From: Candidatus Aminicenantota bacterium
Lineage (GTDB): Bacteria > Acidobacteriota > Aminicenantia > Aminicenantales > Aminicenantaceae
Assembly (NCBI GenBank): GCA_016926925.1
Contig: JAFGNQ010000303.1
Span: 1-6,040, forward strand
DNA: 6,040 nt
Reading direction: 5' to 3'
Numbering within the stretch: the first letter of the stretch is position 1; the number at the start of each line of letters is the position of its first letter. A model generated the notes under the pieces. It ran no database searches and had not been told where the DNA came from. It worked only from the letters and a program-made list of their open reading frames with translations. Made by a program: the position numbers and the translations under genes. Positions 1-5,862 of this stretch are shown piece by piece.

Positions 1-2
1 AC

Positions 3-191
3 CATGCAGAGAGAAATGATGTCGAGATCACGATTTGTGAGCACCCCCTAAAAAAATGGAGAAACTTTTCCTGGGACGGAATGGAGCGATGCCGGCTGTA
101 TTCAGTTAAAGAGGGGTTGATGATGGGAATAAAAAAGGAGGGAGGGCTCTTCCCAGCCGCGTTTTTTTACATGTGTAAAATATTTTATTAG
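3..191 (+). CDS. possible 3' end of an upstream gene (unrecognised, partial)
   Basis: The third plus frame is open from the left edge to a TAG at 189-191, giving about 62 codons. The early part looks protein-like (acidic and aromatic residues, e.g. EITICEHPLKKW and FSWDGMERC), but I recognise no family. Doubts are real. The last 20 codons run through a G-rich stretch and a T-run that look like a terminator (140-168), and another plus frame stops at 49-51. The true end of an upstream gene could therefore be either place, or neither. No minus frame stays open across this stretch. An internal start at 120 or 123 behind GAGGGG would give only a 22-23 residue peptide. Treat as tentative. Confidence 0.25.
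   Translation, partial: HAERNDVEITICEHPLKKWRNFSWDGMERCRLYSVKEGLMMGIKKEGGLFPAAFFYMCKIFY
140..168 (+). terminator. weak terminator-like hairpin with T7 tract
   Basis: GGCT (145-148) pairs with AGCC (155-158) across a six-base loop. An alternative pairing is GGGA (140-143) with TCCC (151-154). A GCG triplet then leads into seven T residues at 162-168. The stem is only four pairs and the T-run is offset by three bases, so this is a weak intrinsic terminator at best. It would serve whatever gene ends at the left edge. Confidence 0.35.
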
Positions 192-234
192 CTATTTTTT
201 AACAATTTTTTTGGTCTGAATTATTCATAAAAAC

Positions 235-285
235 TGGCGGCACTTTCATCGTCAAGAGTCTTTAATCTTACTGCCGCCATTTTTT
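235..285 (+). terminator. strong GC stem with T-tract, possibly bidirectional terminator
   Basis: TGGCGGCA (235-242) and TGCCGCCA (272-279) form a perfect eight-pair GC-rich stem with a 29-base AT-rich loop. It is followed directly by six T residues (280-285). On the other side it is preceded by AAAAA (229-233), which on the minus strand would read as a T-run after the stem, so it could stop transcription both ways. It lies 18 bases upstream of the -35 box for the dehydrogenase gene and would insulate that promoter from upstream transcription. The long loop is unusual for a simple terminator. Confidence 0.6.
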
Positions 286-302
286 ACCTTTGCACTCTCA
301 AT

Positions 303-331
303 TTGACATTTTTAGTTTCGAAGACTATCTT
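303..331 (+). promoter_or_regulatory. sigma70-type promoter for the dehydrogenase gene
   Basis: A perfect -35 box TTGACA (303-308) is followed by a 17-base spacer and a -10 box TATCTT (326-331, four of six consensus bases). The expected start point is about 337-340, giving a short leader of roughly 25 bases. AAGGAG at 352-357 sits six bases before the ATG at 364. The spacing of all three elements is near ideal for a housekeeping promoter driving the next gene. Confidence 0.6.
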
Positions 332-363
332 GAGATGGCTTTCCCTAAAATAAGGAGTTGTCC

Positions 364-1524
364 ATGAATCATTTTCTCGTCCTCGGTGCAGGAAAAATGG
401 GGATTGTCCTGGCTAATGACCTGCTTGACAGCGGTTCCGACAACAAGGTCACTCTGGTCGATATCGATTTTGAGGCACTCAAGAGAGCCAAAGATTTCAT
501 TCAAAACGACCGTCTTGAGACACTCCAAAGAAACATCGAAGACAAAGCTCAAAGAGATAGCATTTTAGAAGGAAAAGATGTCGTCCTTTGTGCGCTCCTT
601 CACAGACACAGTTTGATGGTTTTGGAATCCGCCGTGCGTTACGGTGTTCATTTTTTGGATTTAGCTGGGGAGAAGATCTTGGAGCGTCTCGAGTATGATG
701 AAGACGCACAGCGCAAGGCGATCGCGGTCATCACCGGTTGCGGCGTGTCTCCCGGAATTACGAATGCGTGCGTCGGCCGGGGCTTGCACCTGTTGGACGA
801 AACGGAGAATGCCGTGGTTTATGTAGGTGGAAATCCCCTCCATCCCAAGCCTCCTCTGAGTTACCGGATTGTTTACTCCCTTGACAGCCTCCTGAATTTT
901 TATGAGCGGAAGGCTTTGATCATCAAGGACGGCCGCTTGGCAAAGGTCCCTGCCTTGTCGGCATTGGAGCCGATCGCATTCTCCGACCCTTTCCGGGAGA
1001 TGGAGTGTTTTTACACGGATGGATTGAATTCCATGACCACCACGATGAAGGGGAAAATAAAGGGTGAGTTGGCAGAAAAAACAATCCGGCACAAAGGCCA
1101 TATTCAAGGAATCAACACGCTTAAGGAATGCGGTTTATTTTCCTCAGAACCGGTTGAAGTTGGAGACCGTCATATTATTCCAAGGAAGGTTCTTGAGGCA
1201 CTCTTGAATACGAAAATGAACCTCGGAAATGATCAGGATGTCACGCTGCTGCGTATCATCGTATCCGGTATTAAAGATGGGCGGAGAACAATCCACACGT
1301 TCGAGATGGAAGACTATTATGACTCTGAGAAGCATTTCACATCTATGGCCAAGACCACAAGCTTTCCGGCTTCCATAATGGCACAGATGGTTCTTTCGGG
1401 AGACATCGAAAAAAGGGGGGTCTTTTTTCCGGAAGATGTGTTATCCGGTGCTTTATTTGAGCCATTTATGCAATCTTTGAAGTCGAGAGGCGTGGTGGTT
1501 TCTCAAAGAGTCACCCACGAATAA
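364..1524 (+). CDS. saccharopine/lysine 6-dehydrogenase-family oxidoreductase
   Basis: The product is a 386-residue cytoplasmic dehydrogenase of the saccharopine dehydrogenase family. An N-terminal Rossmann fold carries the GAGKMG dinucleotide loop (residues 8-13). Asp33 at the end of the second strand (VTLVDID) favours NAD over NADP. The family signature GxxPGxxN appears as GVSPGITN (127-134). The C-terminal catalytic part begins around residue 155 with GGNPLHPKPPLSYR. Length and layout match lysine 6-dehydrogenase-like members, which act on the amino group of lysine or a related amino acid, but the substrate cannot be read from sequence. The ATG at 364 is preferred to a TTG at 358, because AAGGAG (352-357) is six bases from the ATG and directly abuts the TTG. 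It has its own promoter and appears monocistronic. Alternatives are a carboxynorspermidine or saccharopine reductase-like enzyme. The family call is firm and the substrate is open. Confidence 0.88.
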   Translation: MNHFLVLGAGKMGIVLANDLLDSGSDNKVTLVDIDFEALKRAKDFIQNDRLETLQRNIEDKAQRDSILEGKDVVLCALLHRHSLMVLESAVRYGVHFLDLAGEKILERLEYDEDAQRKAIAVITGCGVSPGITNACVGRGLHLLDETENAVVYVGGNPLHPKPPLSYRIVYSLDSLLNFYERKALIIKDGRLAKVPALSALEPIAFSDPFREMECFYTDGLNSMTTTMKGKIKGELAEKTIRHKGHIQGINTLKECGLFSSEPVEVGDRHIIPRKVLEALLNTKMNLGNDQDVTLLRIIVSGIKDGRRTIHTFEMEDYYDSEKHFTSMAKTTSFPASIMAQMVLSGDIEKRGVFFPEDVLSGALFEPFMQSLKSRGVVVSQRVTHE

Positions 1525-1565
1525 TCCAACCTGAAAGAATTTTTTGGATTGATTACAAATTTTTC
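1523..1565 (+). terminator. weak AT-rich terminator after the dehydrogenase gene
   Basis: AATCCAA (1523-1529, overlapping the stop codon) pairs perfectly with TTGGATT (1544-1550) around a 14-base loop. A T5 run follows only at about 1560-1565. The stem is seven pairs but AT-rich, and the T-run is displaced, so termination efficiency would be modest. No better terminator candidate follows this gene. Confidence 0.3.
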
Positions 1566-1574
1566 AACTAATTG

Positions 1575-1602
1575 TTGCTTTTTGCTTGAAATTTGCTATA
1601 AT
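1575..1602 (+). promoter_or_regulatory. extended -10 sigma70 promoter upstream of the MFS gene
   Basis: TGCTATAAT (1594-1602) contains a perfect TATAAT (1597-1602) with the extended -10 TG one base upstream. The -35 box TTGCTT (1575-1580) lies 16 bases away. Transcription should start near 1608-1610, about 257 bases before the transporter ATG. An imperfect inverted repeat (1556-1567 with 1586-1595) brackets the -35 box and could be an operator. Confidence 0.65.
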
Positions 1603-1608
1603 AAAGTC

Positions 1609-1866
1609 AAGTCCTATTGGGCTGGCTGGGTAGGGCTTAAAAATACCCTCCTTCATTATCCCCTTTTTGCTTATTTTCCCCATAACAAAAAACAGCCAGC
1701 ACCCCTCCTCTCAGAACAGTTTTAACATCCCTCGTCAGCTTTTCTGCTGCTCTTTTTCAAGAATTGTTTGTGTTATGTCATTTTTACTTTGCCTCGAGAT
1801 TCCTTTTTTTGTAGACTAGAAACTTCACACAAAATTGATTCACTTGCATCATTCGCATTCACTGAA
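1609..1866 (+). promoter_or_regulatory. long structured, C-rich leader of the MFS transcript
   Basis: The roughly 257-base leader has several notable elements. AAGTCCTA (1609-1616) can pair with TAGGGCTT (1631-1638) with one G-U pair. The loop of that hairpin holds GCTGGCTG (1621-1628), whose perfect complement CAGCCAGC lies at 1693-1700. The segment 1646-1733 is strikingly C-rich and G-poor (34 C and 5 G in 88 bases by hand count), as in Rho-utilisation sites. A small CAGC/GCTG hairpin (1736-1749) is followed by CTCTTTTTC. No known riboswitch class is recognised. The 33 codons before the ATG are open in frame back to a TTG at 1768, so part of this could instead be coding. Confidence 0.4.
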
Positions 1867-3033
1867 ATGAAAAGAAAAGAAAGCATTTGGAGCAAACAAT
1901 TCATCATAGCCCTTTTAGGCTGGCAATTCCTTTTCATGAGCATCACCCTGTTTTTCATTTTCCCGCTTTTCTTGGAGCAATTCCAAGCATCTAAAAGCAG
2001 AATCGGCTTGATTATGGGAATTCACAGCATCATGGCCATCCTCATACGCCCTTTTTTCGGCCGTTTGCTCGATATCAAAGGAAGAAAAAGGATCTCATTG
2101 GTAGGGATGGTTTTGCTGATTATGGTTTTGCCGTTTTATCATTTCATCCAGGATGCGGGTTTTTTTCCGATATTGCTGAGGGCTCTTTCAGGAATAGGTT
2201 GGGGCGTGAGCATGACCGCCGTCATGACTATATGTTCGGATATGGCTCCCGTCCACAGACTGGCCCGGTCCATGGGTATTATCGGTGTGGCCGGGCTTGT
2301 AGCTGTTGCCTTAGGGCCTTTGCTTGGAGAAGAGATTGTCCGGCATTTCGGATATAACGGGCTCTTTAACGCCAGTTTTGTATTCATACTGATCGCGTTT
2401 CTCTGTATCCTTGTAACTAAAGAAGTGATCACGCCCAACAATGCCCGCTTTACTTTAAAGCCTAAATTGTCACAAAATTTGACCTTCATCTCAATGTGTC
2501 TCATTGCGACACTGCCCATCGTCCATGGTGGAGTGAGAGGGTCCGTCATAAATTTCATCGCACTTTTCGGAAAGTCCATTCTGCTGGACCGGGTCGGTCC
2601 CTTTTTTGTCTCTTTTTCGGCAGCGGCCATCATGACCCGGATATTTTTCGGCGGCCTATCAGACAAATACGGACGAAAGACGGTTCTATTCCCTGCTGTT
2701 ATCCTTATCAGTCTGAACATGTTCTTTATTGCTCAAGTCCAGAGTTTGTGGATGTATACGCTGGCGGGGTTCATAGGCGGACTGGGGCAGGGCCTCATTT
2801 TCCCTGCCTTAAGCACCTACATGATCGATCTTTTCGGCAGGGAGAACAAAGGACTCGCGCTGAGCCTTTACATGACTTTTTTTGACATCGGCATGGGAAT
2901 CGGGTCCGTCTTTTTCGGCTGGATATCCGATATCCGCGGGTTCCCTTTTATGTTTATGTCGGCCGGCTTGATTTTCTTTTTTGTCAGCTTGATTTTTATG
3001 GCCAAGGCTCCAAATCCTGAAAAGACCATCTGA
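1867..3033 (+). CDS. MFS transporter, 12-helix, substrate unknown
   Basis: The product is a 388-residue inner-membrane Major Facilitator Superfamily carrier. It is hydrophobic throughout, with segments consistent with twelve helices in two halves. Motif A appears in the 2-3 loop as GRLLDIKGRKR (65-75) and again in the 8-9 loop as GGLSDKYGRKT (262-272). The helix-4 RxxxGxG motif is RALSGIG (105-111). A motif-C-like GPLLG (150-154) in helix 5 hints at a proton antiporter or efflux type, though that inference is weak. The basic start MKRKESIWSK followed by the first helix is typical of the family, so I chose the ATG at 1867 over the in-frame TTG at 1768. No clear Shine-Dalgarno precedes either start. 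The gene is transcribed from its own promoter and converges on the epimerase operon. The substrate cannot be assigned from sequence or context. Confidence 0.9.
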   Translation: MKRKESIWSKQFIIALLGWQFLFMSITLFFIFPLFLEQFQASKSRIGLIMGIHSIMAILIRPFFGRLLDIKGRKRISLVGMVLLIMVLPFYHFIQDAGFFPILLRALSGIGWGVSMTAVMTICSDMAPVHRLARSMGIIGVAGLVAVALGPLLGEEIVRHFGYNGLFNASFVFILIAFLCILVTKEVITPNNARFTLKPKLSQNLTFISMCLIATLPIVHGGVRGSVINFIALFGKSILLDRVGPFFVSFSAAAIMTRIFFGGLSDKYGRKTVLFPAVILISLNMFFIAQVQSLWMYTLAGFIGGLGQGLIFPALSTYMIDLFGRENKGLALSLYMTFFDIGMGIGSVFFGWISDIRGFPFMFMSAGLIFFFVSLIFMAKAPNPEKTI

Positions 3034-3121
3034 TAATCTCTCTTAACGAAAGAATCTCAGTGGTGAGCTGCCGCGAGCCTCAACTCTGGTTACGGGAATC
3101 CTGTCCGTGTTTCTACGGAAG

Positions 3122-3140
3122 AGGATTGAATCCTTTTATT
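3122..3140 (+). terminator. weak terminator candidate between convergent genes
   Basis: AGGAT (3122-3126) pairs with ATCCT (3130-3134) around three bases and is followed by TTTATT. The stem is short, so this is a poor intrinsic terminator for the MFS transcript. The 126-base convergent gap also holds a TCCGT/ACGGA stem and a CCGGG/CCCGG stem overlapping the epimerase stop codon. Neither has a T-run on either strand, so the minus operon has no visible intrinsic terminator. Confidence 0.25.
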
Positions 3141-3159
3141 GGTCGAGACCGGGTATCCT

Positions 3160-4227
3160 TTATCCCGGGAAGTCGAATCCGAGCCCCGGTCGATCGGTTG
3201 GATAAAGGATCCCTTCTCGGATGATAACTGCTTCCCGGCAAGGGTCATCAATCAGGTCCAGATGACCGTCGAGATCTGCATAATGAACATTTGCGCGTGC
3301 GAGTGCAAAGTGCAGCCCGGCTGCGATACTCAATCCGGACTCATCCATGCAGCCCACCATGGCTTCCAGACCGGCAGAGCGGGCGACCGCATTGATTTGC
3401 AGGGCGACATCGATTCCTCCGACTTTCATCAACTTGATGTTGACCATGTCGACCAGCTCTCTTCTGGCAAGACGGAAAGCATCGCGCAATGTTATCAAGC
3501 TTTCATCGGCCATGACAGGGATGATGACACTTTCCGTTACCCTGCCCAGCAGATCGGGTTGACCTTTGGGAGTAGGTTGTTCGATCAGTTCGATTTTGAC
3601 GCTCTTTGTTTTATCGACAAAACTGACGGCTTCGTCCAGAGTGAAGCCCTGGTTGGCGTCGAATCGCAGTTCGATATTCGGACCGACTGCCTCCCGGACT
3701 TTAAAAAGGCGTGCGACATCGGACGCAACATCTTTACCGCCTTTGATCTTTAAAGATTTGAAACCTTTCGCTACCCAGTCTATTGCCCTGGCTGCTGTCT
3801 CCGCCTCGGACAGTATGCCTATGGTCACACTGGTCCGGATACGATCCCTGAATCCTCCCAAGAGCTTCCATATAGGCAGGTTGCAGTACTTCCCTAAAAT
3901 GTCGTGGAGGGCCATATCGATGGCTGCAAGTGCCGATGATTGAGTCGCCAAAAGGGGAGCCAGGCGTTCGAGAATCATAGCCGTCCGCAAAGGATCCGAT
4001 CCTTTGATGGCGGGAAAGGCCGTTTCCTTGAGTACTTTTATCACGCTCTCCGGTGTTTCTCCTGTGACCTGCAGGTCCGGTGCGGCACATCCGTAGCCTA
4101 TGATGTTTTGATCCGTATCGATTCGCAAGAATACATTGGTTGCGGATTCAACCGTTTCGTAAGCAATGGTGTAGGGTTCGCTCAAACGCATGGAAACGGG
4201 CCAGACTTCAATGTTTTTAATTCTCAT
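3160..4227 (-). CDS. dipeptide epimerase (L-Ala-D/L-Glu type), enolase superfamily
   Basis: The product is a 355-residue cytoplasmic enzyme of the muconate-lactonising subgroup of the enolase superfamily, and length and residue spacing match dipeptide epimerases such as B. subtilis YkfB. The N-terminal capping domain (about 1-125) precedes a (beta/alpha)7-beta barrel. The catalytic KxK is Lys160-Ile-Lys162. Magnesium ligands are Asp190 (DANQG), Glu216 (IEQP) and Asp241 (ADES), and the second base is Lys265 (NIKLMK). GCMDES (292-297) and the DxD pair Asp318/Asp320 (YADLDG), which binds the dipeptide amino group, support dipeptide epimerisation rather than another member of the subgroup. The likely role is converting L-Ala-D-Glu from murein turnover to L-Ala-L-Glu, although other dipeptides are possible. 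The ATG lies nine bases after the stop of the PP-loop gene behind an A-rich spacer without a good Shine-Dalgarno, so translational coupling is likely. It is the last gene of the operon. Confidence 0.92.
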   Translation of the reverse strand: MRIKNIEVWPVSMRLSEPYTIAYETVESATNVFLRIDTDQNIIGYGCAAPDLQVTGETPESVIKVLKETAFPAIKGSDPLRTAMILERLAPLLATQSSALAAIDMALHDILGKYCNLPIWKLLGGFRDRIRTSVTIGILSEAETAARAIDWVAKGFKSLKIKGGKDVASDVARLFKVREAVGPNIELRFDANQGFTLDEAVSFVDKTKSVKIELIEQPTPKGQPDLLGRVTESVIIPVMADESLITLRDAFRLARRELVDMVNIKLMKVGGIDVALQINAVARSAGLEAMVGCMDESGLSIAAGLHFALARANVHYADLDGHLDLIDDPCREAVIIREGILYPTDRPGLGFDFPG

Positions 4228-4236
4228 TTTTTTTCT

Positions 4237-5844
4237 CTAACACTCTTGAGTGAAGGTCTCTTCGCTGCTCTCGTTGTTGAGATTCTGAGGATCTTCGGGA
4301 AGAAACGGGGAGACTAATGCCGGGTCTTCCAGCGGGTTGAAATCCGTCCAAAGGCCGGCGATTCGTTTTGCAGCCCCTGCGGCATGCGTCAGATATATTT
4401 CGAAAAGGGGCTTTCGGAGATCGGTCGGAGTGGTCGCAAACGGTGATTTTTTCGGATCGAAACGAATTTTTGTGATCTCCGGCCGGGGATGAGATCCTGA
4501 TCCTTTCGGTCCTTTTTCGAAGAGCCCTTTTTCTTCAAGTAGATAGAACAGGTGCTGAGCTCCCGCGCTTTCCTGATGGACGCCTTTTACTAAAAGCTCC
4601 CGAAGGCAATATTGAATTTGGGCTTTTGTGTATCCACAGTTCGTTGGGTCGCCGTCCAGTGCTTTCAGCATCCCAACGATGCGACGGCATTTTTCACACT
4701 TGCCGCAGGGATAAACCCTGTTTTCTTCGATGTGAGCGGCGTGGCAGGAGACTTGATTACTCTGAAGAATGGGATACCTCTCATACAAGGTTTTCTCTAT
4801 GAGGAGCTCGGATAAAGGTCGGAGTATAGAAAATTGACTGACCTCCCAGCCTTTCTTGAAAAAATAACGGGTCATAGCCCTGTCAAAATACCTGCTTTGA
4901 TCATACAGACCGTTGTAGTGAGTGATGCCTTTGTAGGAGGTTCTGTTTGTCGAGTCGTATTCGTCTCCGATAACGAGCCTCCCGATCCCTCTCTTTTTGA
5001 GCAGAGGTAAAGCCCCGAATAGGAAGACAGCCACAGTCCAGAGGCGGATGGGATAATCATCCGAACGAATTTGGGCGAAATCCTGACGCACGAAGGGGAA
5101 ACGCCGCAGCATCCAGGCGAACAGCCTATCTGCATTGGTCCAGACTTTGGAAGTTTCAGGATAATTGGCTGCACTGTAACGGTAGCCGTTCAAGGCCGTA
5201 TACCAATGACGCCCTGATTCGTTAATAAATATGGGGTGGACGTTCTTTCCTATTTCTTTGAGCAGTCCGAAACTCAAGAGGCTGTCTTTGCCCCCGCTTG
5301 ACAGGACGGCATGTCTGTTCTTATCGGTTGACCAGGGCTGCGATCGGCTTATTTTATCGGCGGATGGGAAATCAGATGTTTTCCTGGGAAAGAGAAGCCG
5401 TGCTTGAAGGTACGTATCTTTTTTTTCGAGCGGCAATGCAGCCGCATCTCCGATGAGAAAGGGGTTTGGTCCTAAAAACTTTACGACATAAATTTCTCGA
5501 GCAGTGTTGATCATCATATCCTTTATGAACCTCTGGTCCACGGCATCCAGCGTGTCATGAAAGACGATTTCCTCAAAAAAAAGGCCGTAGTTGATTGCTA
5601 CCTGAGCCATGATCATGCTAGCGAGGTTGACGGATATTGGGTCGGAGGGATCAAGGACATCCTCTTCAAAATGGTAAGTCAGATTAAAGGCTGAAATACC
5701 GCTTTTTTGGGTGACAGTGTAAGGAGATTGTATTTGCCGGCGCTTCACCTGAACCGGTCCGACCTCCAGCTTTTCCAAGACTTGAAGAGAACGGAGAGAA
5801 GCTTCATTGGGATTCTTTGTTTCCGGAGTTCTTTTGGAGATCAA
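4237..5844 (-). CDS. PP-loop ATP-pyrophosphatase with QueC-like Cys4 site (MurL-like?)
   Basis: The product is a 535-residue soluble protein. The PP-loop SGGKDS (183-188) predicts ATP cleavage to AMP and pyrophosphate with adenylation of a substrate. Cys367, Cys380, Cys383 and Cys386 (CGKCEKC) form a likely zinc site like that of QueC, but with 12 rather than 8 residues after the first cysteine. The domain before the PP-loop (about 50-155, e.g. QVAINYGLFF and NTAREIYVVKFL) and a 130-residue tail are absent from ordinary QueC, which is near 220-230 residues. From memory this layout resembles MurL, the ATP-dependent epimerase acting on UDP-MurNAc-L-Ala-L-Glu, but I cannot confirm homology. Neighbours are a DUF1611 gene 18 bases upstream and a dipeptide epimerase nine bases downstream, so the three are almost certainly co-transcribed. 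The start is taken as TTG at 5844 with only a weak CAGG upstream. A later GTG near residue 33 is possible. The PP-loop call is firm and the substrate unknown. Confidence 0.8.
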   Translation of the reverse strand: MISKRTPETKNPNEASLRSLQVLEKLEVGPVQVKRRQIQSPYTVTQKSGISAFNLTYHFEEDVLDPSDPISVNLASMIMAQVAINYGLFFEEIVFHDTLDAVDQRFIKDMMINTAREIYVVKFLGPNPFLIGDAAALPLEKKDTYLQARLLFPRKTSDFPSADKISRSQPWSTDKNRHAVLSSGGKDSLLSFGLLKEIGKNVHPIFINESGRHWYTALNGYRYSAANYPETSKVWTNADRLFAWMLRRFPFVRQDFAQIRSDDYPIRLWTVAVFLFGALPLLKKRGIGRLVIGDEYDSTNRTSYKGITHYNGLYDQSRYFDRAMTRYFFKKGWEVSQFSILRPLSELLIEKTLYERYPILQSNQVSCHAAHIEENRVYPCGKCEKCRRIVGMLKALDGDPTNCGYTKAQIQYCLRELLVKGVHQESAGAQHLFYLLEEKGLFEKGPKGSGSHPRPEITKIRFDPKKSPFATTPTDLRKPLFEIYLTHAAGAAKRIAGLWTDFNPLEDPALVSPFLPEDPQNLNNESSEETFTQEC

Positions 5845-5862
5845 AGTGATAGCCTGACTTCT

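Noticed and set aside
135..191. Perfect AAGGAGG (135-141) as a ribosome binding site for a small gene
   Set aside because: No start codon lies at a proper distance. The next ATG (171) is 29 bases on and opens only six codons.
120..191. Short leader-peptide ORF (22-23 residues) behind GAGGGG
   Set aside because: It is simply the tail of the open frame from the left edge and overlaps the terminator-like hairpin. No run of a regulatory amino acid is present.
1775..1819. 14-codon ORF in the MFS leader as an attenuator peptide
   Set aside because: It has no Shine-Dalgarno and no repeated regulatory codons.
1768..1866. N-terminal extension of the MFS protein from TTG 1768
   Set aside because: The extra 33 residues do not resemble an MFS start or signal peptide, and the protein from ATG 1867 begins as expected for the family.
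3139..3753. 204-codon plus-strand ORF opposite the epimerase
   Set aside because: It is the antisense shadow of a gene with all catalytic residues intact. Its translation is rich in His, Asp and Cys and resembles no family.
4228..4236. A-run just before the epimerase ATG as a programmed slippage site
   Set aside because: The run lies after the upstream stop and is non-coding apart from the A of the ATG. A simple A-rich spacer explains it.
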